Position numbers and translations under genes: made by a program. This document shows, in pieces, positions 43,978-54,363 of a stretch of 54,363 nt of DNA; within the stretch, counting starts at the first letter, position 1; each line of letters starts with the position of its first letter. The notes under the pieces are model-generated. The model was not told the DNA's origin. It saw only the letters and a list, made by a program, of their open reading frames with translations, and did not search any database. The stretch is from positions 1 through 54,363 of the forward strand of contig JAPEVF010000292.1 of assembly GCA_029747585.1 (NCBI GenBank). Direction: 5' to 3'. Source of the stretch: Pleurotus djamor. Lineage: Eukaryota; Basidiomycota; Agaricomycetes; Agaricales; Pleurotaceae.

Positions 43978-46750
43978 AATAGATGTACATCTCCGCGCGA
44001 GGTAGTTTTGGGTCTACTCTATTCAAAGGTGCTGAGTATTAGTAGGATGTTCCTAACTAAAAGCGACAACATGTCCCTCTACTCGTAGGTTGCAGGTAGC
44101 GACGTCAGATCTAGAGCAACAAAGTGATAGCGACGGGAAACGACGTGAGTGTACGCTGAGATCATAATGTAAGAAAGTAAGTATACTCCCAGGTGTCTAT
44201 TCTGGAAGCAAAGTTTTTTCGTTGCCGAAACCTCCAACCTTCCCCTTCCAACTCTCCAAAGCAGCCAGCTTCGACCTTCACGAACGGGCTGCTCTTCGCT
44301 CTTCGTTGAATTTTTGTCACATGTTAGGGAGATTGAGACGGAGGTACTCGCAAAGAGGCATTCATATATGTCTGTGTGGTACTTGTACTCGAGCGCCCGA
44401 CCGAAACGTCAGGAATCGTCCCATGTCGTCCCATGTCGCACCGAAACGACACGGACGGTCGCAGAGCTGGTACTGTCGAACCCAGAAGCCTGCGACCACG
44501 CTGAAGTCAAGGTAAGTTCGACCTCCATATCCCTCTCCTACTCTTCCCCTCATCGTCTTGAAAATGACGGCGGTACGGCCGTTCCACACGATCGAGGTTC
44601 TATCTGCCCATCACGACCGCCACTTCTGGACGAAGAATTCAAGCTCGCTGGTCCCAAAAACGGATGTAGCTTCGTCGCCGAATCGTCGGTGCAGCGGTTG
44701 CTAACAACGGTAGCACAACGGGCATTGACTCCGACAACGACGGGCGTAAAAGCGTCGACGTAGGGCAGTGTGTGTAAAGGGTGCATTGGTTGGTGGGATG
44801 GGGAGGGGAGCTGGGAGACAGAGCTGGAGGTGAAGCCTGGGATGTGGGTTTGAGGCTCTTGATGCGTGGACTTGTAAATGTTAATAGCATGGGGTGCGTT
44901 ACGGCCTTCACGGATGGGATCGTGAGCTTCCGAGCTGGGGGGGGTATCGACGCTGAAAAAAAGGAAGATAAAGGATAGCAAAATCGTAGAAAAAGAGGAG
45001 AGGAAGGAAGGAAGGAAGCGTCCTCACAAAGAAATAGATGTACAAAAAGAGTCCTTGTCCGTCTCATAATGGTAAAGAAAGTCCGTGTCCGAGTATATGT
45101 CCAAAGTAAAACGAAAACGAAAGTAAAAATTGTCCATGTAAAATCAAAACCGGCATGAGAAGTATAAATAGCGAAACGTCCGGTTAGAGAGAACGAGAAA
45201 CTTTGCAAGCAACAGGCATTGGCACCTCCGCTGTCGTCGACCCAAAGGCTGAAAATCCATCGGTCTCAGAGGAGCTGTTCCAGGTCCAGGGTTCGGTCAT
45301 GAAATTACGCCCGTGTTCAGTTCGGACGATGCCTCCACCCCACCGTTCCGCACTAGCCGTCGAAGAAGCAGCGGCGTTACTCGTGTTTTGAGATGAAAGA
45401 CAATCTGACGTTGGTAGAAAAGTTGACTGGACGAGCCAAAAGGCTCGGGCTCGTTGTCAGAGTAGGCGGTGATGGTGGCGACGACGGTACTTTCCACAGG
45501 AGTGGAAGAATTGAAGGGTGATGGTCATAACGAGGAGCAAGATTCCATTCGTGGAGTGGTCGCTCGGTTCGCCGTTTCTTCGTGGGAGCTACAAGGTTGG
45601 TAGATCAGACCAAGAGTACATTTATAAGGAGGGAAGAGATGGGACAGACCTTGTAACAAAGTCGCACCCGTAGACAACGAAGTCGCGCCACCTTAAGCCT
45701 GAACCTGTCTTCGTGCTTGACCTGGAGGTGGACGCATCCCAGCAGGAGGAGGTAGTGACTGAACGAAGGTTCTACACGAAAGGAACCCGACACAGGTTGC
45801 AGTCAGATCCCTGTCTCAGCATCACAACTCGCAAACAGTCCAGATACACGACTATGTGAGCTACAAAGTTGGCTGGAAAGGGAGAGAGCATATGATGGGT
45901 GGCACCGGGGAAGATAACGAGGTCATTCATTGTGGGCGTAGTTGATGAGGGCAGGGATGAGGAGAGTGGCGCCGGTTCTGGGTTGACGTGGGACAATATT
46001 GAATGTGGTGGTCGCGACTGAAGCATTGAGCCGACTCCGGGAACCATTGACAGTGTTCGGTGTTTGGCGCTCCGGTATTGTTGGATAAGATACTGAGGGC
46101 GGAATGCCAGCAGCAGCGTCGCAGTCTGACGCGGCGGTAGCTGGGAAGGAGGTTGGACAAAGGACGACCCTAAGGACTCGGTGCGGCGAGCTCGCGATCC
46201 AAGGCAGCGACGGTGACGACATCCCAGCAAGAAATGTGTTCGTCGTGATCTTCTTCGTTTACTCCCCTCGGCACTTCTCATCTTTTGTTGCTAGTCCCGT
46301 CTGGATCGGTTGGGATTAAGACACGAAACCGCGCCTTGAGGGATCACGACTAAGGCAATTCTTCATCGCATCGAAGGTGTGATTATCCCAGTCCGAGGTA
46401 CACTGCGGACTCTTGTGCGAGGTAAAGTGTAACGGCGGTAAAGGGAGGCTGGCAAAGAGATAAGGAAGTAGTCCTTGATGAGAGGCGAAAGCGTACACAC
46501 CGTATGCGCGAACGCTCATTAACTCTAGTGCCAAATGCAGGCCCTCGCCTATCGTCCGATGTTTCTTCAACGTCCCTCCCTCCGTTTCCCTCAACGCCAC
46601 AAGAACCCCTTGAGACGACGTGTTGCGAAGCGATGCGCCAAAATCGGAACAGATCGACGCTGCATATGCGGAAGATCTCGGTCAATGGGGCGACGTGAAG
46701 GCCGGGGCACTGTTGACGCACCGAGGGCTTATATGAGGAAATGAAAGGTT
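43978..46750 (-). pseudogene. Degenerate E locus, copy 2
   Basis: Second copy of the E sequence, clearest from 44830 to 46740. On the minus strand it keeps TATLLLAFRP (TLLLQFRP in copy 1), VPGVGSMLQSRP (VPGVCSRPQSR), SSSLPSSTTPT (PSLPSSPAPT) and LTEIFRICS (LTKIFRTCS). The order and spacing are the same in both copies, but frames are broken. A plus-strand frame at 44314-44763 (VREIETEVLAKRHSYMS) also has a weak counterpart in copy 1, so the coding strand of the left part is uncertain. A stretch of eight G lies near 44938. No domain was recognised. Confidence 0.45.
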
Positions 46751-47649
46751 CTTGATTCAGCAGTAGATGAATCAGCTATAGTTTTATGGCCTCAAGAGCT
46801 GCGGTAAGGGAGAAGTGCGCAGTGCGTACCTGACGATGAAAGCCGTCCCAGAATTCCAGTCCCCGGAATTACGAGGTGAAAGGGTCATGCGCGCCCCCAT
46901 ACAACTCACTCGAGGGATCAAAGAGCACAGCGTGGACCGTTGCCCTTTTTTGACACTTGAGTACTTGAGTTCCTAGACGACGAACATGAGCCGGGACAAG
47001 TCGGAGGAACCTTGTCGGTGATTCTTTGTGGGGTACGAGCGGGATATTGAGAGATTCTGGTGATAAGGGGCATAGGAGGACTTCGTGATGGTATTTTCGT
47101 TGTGATGGTGGAAGGTTGGCGGAGAGAGGTGATGATTGGCGCCGGAGTAACCATTGAACAGGAGACTCCTGAGCACAGAGGAGGCGAAGGGTATCCTTCT
47201 CCCGCGAACCGTCCATGATTTCGATGTTGCGAACTGCCCGGAGGTCACTACATTCTCCGAGCTAATCTGGAGTGGACAGCTCGTCTTCACTGTGAGGATG
47301 ACTGAGCAATGTCGATTAACTGCATCGCAAGCCTCTCTGCAACATGGTCCAATGAAGTTAATCCGCTAACCATGTCCTGGTTGAAGTCTACAATAACACG
47401 GAAGAAGATATTTCTCAGTCCTCAGAGGTATCGGACAGCTGGAGCCCAGAGCTACCAAGGGAGGTATAATTTCTACCGATTGCCATGAGCGGACCACTCC
47501 CGCGAGGTCCGACCATTACTTTGTGTACTTATGCCGTAGCCCTAAGCCTACATGATCTAGCAGCACCATTCGTCTACAAGTACGTCCAAGTACGTACTCA
47601 GAGAAGCCGCCCTGTACGGTCACACATCACTACCGCCCTCTTGATCCTC
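46751..47649. other. Gene-poor region
   Basis: Open frames here are short and carry no features. A GATTGGCGCC word occurs at about 47135. The right end is the 3' flank of the minus-strand F-box gene B2. Confidence 0.35.
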
Positions 47650-49107
47650 TTAAGCATTGCGACTTGCTTGAGCTCTGTCAGAATTGAGGGCAATGGGATT
47701 AACTACGCATTTACGGGCTGCTGACATGAGAATACAAGAGTGAATCAACGAACAGTCATAGCAGCAAACCGAATAAATCACATACCAAAGGCTTCGTCAA
47801 CATCATTCTTAATCTGTGGCATCTCCCACCACGGATGAAATACCTCAGCTTGGATTATCTTAAGTCCAGTAACCAACTTGAAACCACCTCCGCTCCCTCC
47901 TTGAGATGAATCGTCCCCGTCACTGTATAATCTAATACGCCTGTCGACAGGCTTGTTGGGAGATGGGGGGTAGATAATGTCGCCGAGGTCCAATACAACC
48001 AAGTTTGAATGTTTCTCGAAAAGGCGGTCGATGCCAGCGGCGATGAGATCTGCATGACGCAGCGACATTCGCACGTGGATGTACTTGAGAATCTTAGAAG
48101 GTATCTTCACCAGCCATTGAAGTTTGTCGCCTCCCCCATCCTGCAAATCCAGACGCTAGGGTCCGACATCAGTGAAAAGCATGCAAGAGAGTGAGCGTAG
48201 GGACCCATTGTGCGACTGACGTACATGCATATCAAACAGGACTATATACAGAAACTCAACGACTTCTAGGTTCTCGAGTAGAGAGAGCACATAGTTGGTA
48301 GCGGGACTTGCTAAATTCACCGTCCGAAGGCGACGGCACACTCCGCTGTCAAGGGGATGTTGAAGGACACCGGAACACTGGACGTTCAGGTTCTGCAAAT
48401 GCGGAAATTGGACTGTCGTTATGACTCGGAGCAGTGTTTCAAAACAGTGGATCGTATGGACGTCCGGCAGGGTCAGGCCGGGAATGCCCACGGGAAGGTA
48501 GACGTCCTGCAACAATGGTTGGATCCGTATAAACTCGGTCATATGCTGTTCTGTGAAAGCAGAGTGGATGGCGAGGTGTGTTAGCTTCGTACCAACAGGT
48601 AATGAATCCATGATGTTTGGAGGACCGGAAACAGAGGGCGTAATGCTCAGCCGTTTGAGTTTGACGAGAAATGGGAAGATCGATTTGACGTTATGCCAAG
48701 CTATGGCCAGGAAAGGTTCGCAGGTGGACGGGTGCGAAATGAACGTCTGTGTATGTCTCGCAAGATCAGGGTGGGAAGAGAAAGTCGCTAGAAGGGCGGG
48801 GAGATGTGGAGCTTGAAGAGAGGTTGAATCGATGGGAGCTTCGTGTGACAACGTTGTTAGATACAGTGATTTGTAGAAGATCGGGACAGTAAGGTTGTAA
48901 AAAAGATGGGAAACGAGGCACAGAGGTCGCAGATCGTTTCGGCGAGTGTTGGAGGCAAGATCAGCTAAGATCAGAGTCAGGATCTCAGGCGGAAGCTGGG
49001 TAGGGCAGAGGTCAGTGATGAGATTTTCAGCGAAGTAACCAGGTTGTTCAATGTACCTGTATTCTCCTCTGAGACCCAGGAGCATTCATCCTTTCATTTT
49101 GCTTCAT
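47650..49107 (-). CDS. F-box domain protein, family B copy 2
   Basis: Predicted SCF substrate receptor, 420 aa. Exons on the minus strand are 49057-49107, 48225-48995, 47786-48155 and 47650-47720. The first exon is a basic leader (MKQNERMNAPGSQRRIQ). The F-box LPPEILTLILADLASN to IFYKSLYL follows, then leucine-rich sequence ending EVVEFLYIVLFDMH. Exon 3 carries LFEKHSNLVVLDLGDI and the motif PWWEMPQIKNDVDEAF. The exon layout equals copy B1. The final small exon (AARKCVVNPIALNS) does not resemble the DG..LRRYR tail of the other two B genes, so the last splice site, or the tail itself, may have diverged. Confidence 0.76.
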
Positions 49108-49696
49108 GTCTTCCCGAACTTCCGTGAATGAGAAAGGACGAAGAGACAAGGCGATGGAGAAAATAGAGCTTGTTCCACGATCAGGGTGAGATTACACAGG
49201 GGCTGCTGACTTCCAAGAAAACGATACCACTTCATCGTGTAGCGACAAGAGTGCGTCCAAAGCGTCGCTACCTCTGCTGCGCTCGTTGATCGATCACAAC
49301 TACTACGGTCGTTTCAGTGAGGAAGAAGTGTAGTACGATGTCGGAGGCAGCGATGATACTAAGCGTCCGTTGGCCATCAGGAGGCTCCTGAGGAGTCACG
49401 AATGGATATTCCTCCTCATGCTTACCAGGGGGCTAGATGATTTCTATGTCTGATTTGACCTTTCGTCAAGCTTTATTACGGAAGACAGAGGAGTAATAGT
49501 TTGAGTGGCCTTGTAGATCGCTTAGGGAGACTAGTGACGATTGGGGCTAAAGTAGCGAGACTTGAGTTCGTTTCGCGGAAGAGAACGTGGTAGTGGTCCT
49601 GACGATTAGTCTTACAAAGACTCGAAATCTAGCACATACTCTAAGCGTAAGCTCAGAGTTTAATTACACGGAGTAGCGTCAATACAAGAATCGCCG
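49108..49696. other. Intergenic region
   Basis: It lies between the F-box start at 49107 and the 3' end of the squalene-synthase-like gene, both on the minus strand. I see no coding frame and no TATA box. Confidence 0.35.
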
Positions 49697-51177
49697 TTAT
49701 ATTGATATGAAGGATCGTCGAGAGCAGTCCATCTGATACCAGTGCGAGATCTGAGAAGAGTAGAGGTCAGATTGTGAGATTCAAGCGTGGTGAGAGCAAG
49801 ATATACCTCCGTTGTGAGCTTGAAAATACGCTCATGGCTAGGATCTGACCGCTGCGCACGGCGGCGAATGGCGTTGGCCATCGTGGCGAATACCTTCGCG
49901 ACGTCGTTGACATTCCGAAGACTCGCCAGGACCTAATATCCATCAATAGGTGGCACCACGGGGATCCGTATTAGGTGTAAACGCACCGCAAAACATTCCT
50001 GTTTAGTTGGCTTGACCTTCCCGTGGAAAACGGCGGGGTTCATGAACACTAGTTTTGTGGATAACGCGCTCATAACACCCACACCCGCCACGAACTCGAA
50101 GATTTGTGGGTTACGGAGGAGAGAGATGAAGTCCAGTGTATCCAAGGCATGACCGAGGACCACAACAATCAACTCACTCACGACGTGAAGAGCTTCCCTT
50201 TCCCTGGATGGATCACTCAAATCCTCTACCCTCTCGAACCCGTGCTTCATCCAGACGTCGCGTGGCCAGTAACAACGTCCAAGATCAACGTCCTCTCGGT
50301 AGTCGCGGAGCATATGGATTTTCTGGAGTAGATGCCCCACGGAATCAGAGAGAGTCTCTTGGTCGGCGAGCCAATGTCTCTCTAGCCCGCTCGCACCGAA
50401 GAGACGGGTAAGACCTTGACCGACAAGTCCACCAGCGTAATGCGAGTATAGGTCGAAGTCGGCGAGAGAGTCCAGCTTCCAATTCGCACCGTCCTCCATC
50501 GCGCTTTGCTTCTTCAAGTAGTCAACCATCCCGCTAGTCATCTCACGACAAGAGTCCTTGACTATCTTCATGTATCTGGGAGCAGGAGATTAATACATCA
50601 TTCAAATACGCATGAAGTCTGACAAGAACTCGGATACGCACACTGGATTGATACGGTTCAGCTCATGAATTACGACATCAAATTCGGCAAGGAGTTGACT
50701 GTCTTTCTCTTTTGGATCGCAGGCCGTATGCGTCCACCCTTCGACGGATAGAACATCGGGGAATGACTTCAACAACTGGATTTTAATGTCTAAATCCAGT
50801 GTCAAATCGTCCTCGATCGTATCCGCCGCGCGTAGAACGAGGTACATCAAGCAAACCTATCCCAAACTAAAATCAGCACATCTTGTAGGTTACGCTGAGT
50901 GGATTCGTATGGGACGGGGTGGAATAGAGGAGAAGCAAGAAAGACAGAAAGAGCTCACCGCAGCACGAAGATCCCCAGGTAATCTCCGAATAGCCGGACT
51001 AAACACCATGCTACACATATCGAGGAGCTCCCAACACCGTTTCATCTCCGCACTTTCTTGAGCACTGGGGACCATAGCATATTTGCGTTGATTCCTCCGC
51101 TGGTGGTAGAAGGTCAAAAGGCGGTGAACTTTCGTAGGATGACGGATAGATATTTGGAGGATCTCGGAGAAGGACAT
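49697..51177 (-). CDS. Divergent squalene-synthase-like protein without membrane anchor
   Basis: 400 aa; exons on the minus strand 50959-51177, 50642-50856, 49987-50575, 49807-49932 and 49697-49750. The fold is that of the squalene/phytoene synthase family, which joins two farnesyl diphosphates at the entry to sterol synthesis. The first Asp-rich motif is intact (LRAADTIEDD, 85-90), as is the second (DYREDVDLGR, 236-240), and LYSHYAGGLVGQGL is close to normal. Other hallmarks are lost: CSMVF (55-59) replaces the usual TSRSF, QKIHMLRD replaces QKTNIIRD, and FVAGVGVM (306-313) stands where FCAIPQVM is expected. The C-terminus stops at SFISI with no hydrophobic tail, so the protein should be soluble. 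It is unlikely to be the housekeeping enzyme; a changed or lost activity is inferred. Confidence 0.85.
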
Positions 51178-51689
51178 CGTGGATGCTTGATGCGTAGCTT
51201 GGAGTGAAACGACTTGGACGCAGGAATCAATCCGTTGATTTATGAGTACGTGGAGAGGAACGAATTAGCTTCGCGGGATCGTAAAATGGAATATTCGAAC
51301 TAGGTAACGAGCTAGACATCCGGCTAGACGGACGAAATGCGCAAAGCTTCGAAAAACGCCCTGTAGAATGGTGAAATCAAACCTGTGGTGGTCGTAGTGG
51401 ACAAGCTTGTGGGTGGTGGAACACACGAAATGATCCCGAAGATGCGCATCCAGGGTCTTGAAGGCGGGTAGCTTGCATAAGTGGGTTGGGATGGACTAGT
51501 AGCTCTCGATCGACGCGAGTGAGCCTTGGCGAAACATAATTCAGGTACGGGCTCGCGTTCGGTCTCGGGGAGATACAGCAGACTTGTGCGTATGAAGCGT
51601 TCCGAGTGGACGGCACAGAAATAGGCTAGCGTACTAGAGGCCCAGCCCGAGCGCGAATTTTGGGAAGATACTGGAAATGCAAACCTAAT
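51178..51689. other. Upstream region of the squalene-synthase-like gene
   Basis: Promoter side of the minus-strand gene starting at 51177. The minus-strand frame 51377-51616 shows no feature I can support. Confidence 0.3.
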
Positions 51690-51947
51690 TCACCTGGCAA
51701 CATCTTCCACCGCGTGAGAGCATGGAATTTGGGCATGGCACGAACACGTACAAGACTGGGAGATATCAATGAATGGGTTCTTGAGAATGCCGTCCACCAA
51801 AGCTTCCAAGGGCTCTCTAGGGTGTGAGAGACGAGGTACGGTAGGTATCCTCGTCTGGTACGAAGATAACAGCCGTTCGAAGTTAATCTGCTGGTTATCA
51901 TAGCTTTCGTGAAGCCAAGGGGTCGAGGATAAAGAATCGCTACCCAT
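51690..51947 (-). CDS. Hypothetical small protein or exon
   Basis: An 85-codon frame, MGSDSLSSTPWLHESY to SHAVEDVAR, with protein-like composition in the middle (PREPLEALVDGILKNPFIDI) and a Cys-rich end (CTCSCHAQIPC). A GTGAAT donor-like site overlaps its stop (CCAG|GTGAAT), so it may be the first exon of a longer gene whose remainder I could not trace. No domain is recognised. Confidence 0.3.
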   Translation of the reverse strand: MGSDSLSSTPWLHESYDNQQINFERLLSSYQTRIPTVPRLSHPREPLEALVDGILKNPFIDISQSCTCSCHAQIPCSHAVEDVAR

Positions 51948-52478
51948 GTTGTGATTGACCAGAGGACCTGGGTGTCTAGACGTCTAAGGCTCAAGCTTAA
52001 GCGTCAACTGGATCCTGGAGCGCGCTACGGACTGCCAAGGACACGAACTTACTCCCACCGTTTCAGTTTTGTATTCGTCGCTGTTCGAAGGTAGCCCAAG
52101 TTAATTTGATCTTGGGAAGTTGGAACACACCGGCGTAGACTGACCGCTACAACTTCCACAATACAGTGCATCTATGACACTTCGTGATGGGGAGGTCTTC
52201 GTGATGCTAGCTTTTACGTTGATTTAAACCACTTCGAAGCGATCCATAGCGCAACCATAGTGCAAAATTTCAGTGCGGCTGACGATCCTGCGCGTTGACG
52301 ACACCAGAAGTGAGAAACACAGCTCCATTGGAGGTATAGCGGTGAATTCCCGTGACGGATGTGGATGACTGAGCAATCTGAATGGGTTGCTTAGGAATCA
52401 TCGTGATGGATGACTGAGACGAACACGTACTGACCACGTCCCCAATGGCAGGGGCGGATAGTTGGAGGTGTTGAGGGA
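51948..52478. other. Intergenic region upstream of the GST-like gene
   Basis: Nothing beyond short frames is seen. It contains the distal promoter of the gene starting at 52533. Confidence 0.35.
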
Positions 52479-52486
52479 ATATAAGC
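52479..52486 (+). promoter_or_regulatory. TATA-like element of the GST-like gene
   Basis: ATATAAGC lies about 50 bp before the ATG at 52533. Confidence 0.4.
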
Positions 52487-52532
52487 GGCGAGCCGATGGC
52501 AAAGACCACAACACCAGCACCGTTCATCTGAG

Positions 52533-53368
52533 ATGACTACGAATCAGATCACTCTGTACACAAACAAGGTGCGAGTACTCACTAGAAACGACCACAACTA
52601 CCGCTAACTCCTGGACCATTTCATAGGCCTCACCATTCGGCCACTACGTCGAGATCGCCCTCCTCGAAGCCAAACTCTCCTTCACCCGCTACGAGATCGA
52701 TGTCAAGAACAAACCCGAATGGTTCCCTTCCCTCAACCACATCGGCAAGATCCCCGTCATCACGTACGGCGGACCAGCCACCACACCAGACAAACCGTCC
52801 GCTGAATCCCACAAACTCGCTGAATCCGTTGCGCTCCTGGAATTCGTCAACGAACTCGCTCCTGAAGCGCAGCTGCTAGGGACGGATGTGATGGAGAGGG
52901 CGAAAGCGAGGTTTTGCATCCAGTTTATGGTGACATCGTTTGCGAAGTCGATGTTCGATGCGTTATTGCGCAAGGGAGCGATGAGCGACGTGTTGAAGGT
53001 TCTCAAGCAGCTCCAAGACTTCCTTCCTTCCGAGAAGGACGAGGGGTCGTTCGTGTTGGGGGAGAGATTCTCCCTTGCTGACGCCGTCGTCGCTGCTTTC
53101 GTCTTGAGAGCGAACAACTTCTTCGAGAATGACTTTGGGTCGTATCCTGAAGGAGAAGGTCTGAAACTGTACGAAGAGCTGCAGACGTCGCCGGAGTTTG
53201 CAAGGTATCGAAGTTATGTTAAGACGCTAAAGACGAGATCGTCTGTGATGGATACGTATCCCGAGGTAAGTTGATCATCTCAGCGTCCATAATAAAGGGT
53301 GCTTACATTTTTGGTAGGAATATCATATTGAAATTGTGGGGAAAGGTGGACTTTCGCGCCTTCGATAG
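52533..53368 (+). CDS. Glutathione S-transferase-like protein
   Basis: Soluble two-domain GST-type protein, 241 aa. Exons are 52533-52568, 52627-53265 and 53318-53368. The thioredoxin-like N-terminal domain begins ITLYTNKASPFGHYVEIALL; the SPFGHYVE segment holds the position of the active-site residue, here Ser rather than Cys. LNHIGKIPVITYGG gives the cis-Pro loop (KIPVI), and AESVALLEFVNEL is the glutathione-contact helix. The all-helical C-terminal domain includes FSLADAVVAAFVLRA, the usual N-capping region. Such proteins conjugate glutathione to electrophiles or ligninolysis products in wood- and litter-decaying fungi; the exact class is uncertain. The last exon adds 16 residues. Confidence 0.85.
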
Positions 53369-54082
53369 CTGTCCTAGCTGTTTGAATGGCCGTGCTAGAG
53401 AAATATGCTCGCTACCCCTGTAACGCTCCCATAGCACCAGCCGCTTCGAAGACATCGTGAACGTAAGCTTTGGGTGATCGCAATGAAAACCTACATTTTC
53501 GCGGTCATACATTCACGCCATTTTTGCCACACAAGGGTGACGAACGCACGCCAAGCCTACAGAGTAGCATGGGTGGAGGTGGGCTGCGCAAAGAAATGTC
53601 GTCGTCTTTATGGATCCACACAAGGCTGCGTGAAGCCGCGTCGAGAATCGATGCCGTTTGCTAGACCAAGCAAGATGAAGACTCAGAGAAGACCAGTTTA
53701 CGAGACGGAGCAGACCCTGTGTAAATTTGATAGGGTGTGGCGAGCCCAAGAGCAATGAAATGTATCGTGGTTGAGGTTGAAAATGGTTCGGTTCATTTTT
53801 CGAGGCGCCCGAGGATCTGGCTCCTTATCCAGTTAGGGGATACTCCTACTCAGCTGAGTTGGGTCCGTGAAATCTACAGCCTACCACGGAGCTCTCAGAT
53901 CCGTCACGCCTGACGTAGCCCTCGAGGATGACCGAGTACATACTCCCAAGCTCGTACTTCACCATAGAGTGCGTGTAGAGCATACGCATACGCCAAAGAA
54001 ATGGTCTAGAACTGACTTGACGGCGGAAAAGAGATCCTACACGTAAATCAACATACTCTACGCTGTCTTCAGCAGTCCAACC
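53369..54082. other. Intergenic region between convergent genes
   Basis: It holds the 3' flanks of the GST-like gene and of the partial F-box gene B3. The frame 53474-53758 has no recognisable feature. Confidence 0.35.
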
Positions 54083-54363
54083 TCATCCCATTTTCGCCAA
54101 CCGTGCACGATATCGTCTAAGGTATTCAAGGCCATCAGCTAGAAGAGCAGAGAACAGAGTAAAGTAAGTCAGGATTCAGACGACCGATCAGAGTTGGACA
54201 CTTTGGAATTGAAAAACAACAAAAAAAACNAAAAAAGAAGAAAAAGGTAAAGAGAAAGAACGAACGAACCGCGCGCATCTTCAAGATCATCCTTAACCTC
54301 CTTCACTTCCCACCACTTACGGAATACCGGTGTACTAGGGATACGAAGCCCAGCTAACCGTTC
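54083..54363 (-). CDS. F-box domain protein, family B copy 3, 3' end only
   Basis: Only the last two exons are in the window: 54270-54363 and 54083-54138 on the minus strand. The frame reads RLAGLRIPSTPVFRKWWEVK then EVKDDLEDAR, and after a 131-bp intron DGLEYLRRYRARLAKMG and a stop. This matches the end of copy B1 (WWEVDEVSKDV, then DGYALVRRYRGE) including the intron position. The intron contains an N at 54230 within a poly-A/T tract and uses a non-consensus GTTCGT donor. The F-box itself would lie beyond the right edge. Confidence 0.7.

Noticed and set aside
1..54363. tRNA genes and CRISPR arrays
   Set aside because: A scan for B-box words (GGTTCGAATCC type) with a paired A box found nothing convincing, and no regularly spaced repeats with unique spacers exist; CRISPR would not be expected in a fungus.

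Overview
This window is nuclear DNA of a filamentous fungus, most likely an agaricomycete basidiomycete (mushroom lineage). Genes are broken by many short GT-AG introns (about 46-100 bp). An ABCF ATPase, a fungal CBM1 domain and a CE16-like esterase are present, and F-box genes are strongly expanded. Reading across introns gave complete exon chains for 16 protein genes, plus two genes cut by the window ends. Gene calls come from reading frames, splice signals and recognised motifs only; no database search was possible.

Layout. 0-5.2 kb: 3' end of an ABCF/ARB1-type ATPase, an F-box gene (family A) and an intracellular GDSL/SGNH hydrolase. 5.2-9.9 kb: a family B F-box gene on the minus strand, then a gene-poor stretch holding a complete-looking short non-autonomous Helitron (8024-8717). 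9.9-12.7 kb: a secreted CBM1 protein and an acidic low-complexity protein, each with a clear TATA box. 12.7-23.4 kb: a degenerate array in which family C F-box genes (+) alternate with six related copies of an unrecognised decayed minus-strand locus, here called D. 23.2-25.9 kb: a head-to-head pair of family A F-box genes; the left one is cut short and fused to D-type sequence. 26-35.8 kb: a secreted CE16-like esterase with altered catalytic residues, a long gene-poor stretch, an NmrA-like reductase and a secreted protein with two duplicated beta-sandwich-like modules. 35.9-46.8 kb: a large tandem duplication, each copy being a family A F-box gene followed by a decayed locus, here called E. 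47.6-54.4 kb: a second family B F-box gene, a divergent squalene-synthase-like gene without a membrane anchor, a GST-like gene, and the 3' end of a third family B F-box gene.

Biology. Nine F-box genes are identifiable (five A, two B, two C); a third B gene is cut at the right edge and a C fragment survives as a relic. F-box proteins normally choose substrates for SCF ubiquitin ligases, so the window looks like a rapidly evolving substrate-receptor nursery with duplication, decay and gene fusion side by side. The A genes share an unusual structure: the first coding exon is the ATG alone. The B and C families share a C-terminal WWE-type motif. The other genes (secreted carbohydrate-related proteins, detoxification-type enzymes, a sterol-pathway paralogue) look like accessory genes scattered among the F-box copies. 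No CRISPR array, tRNA or convincing rRNA gene was seen.
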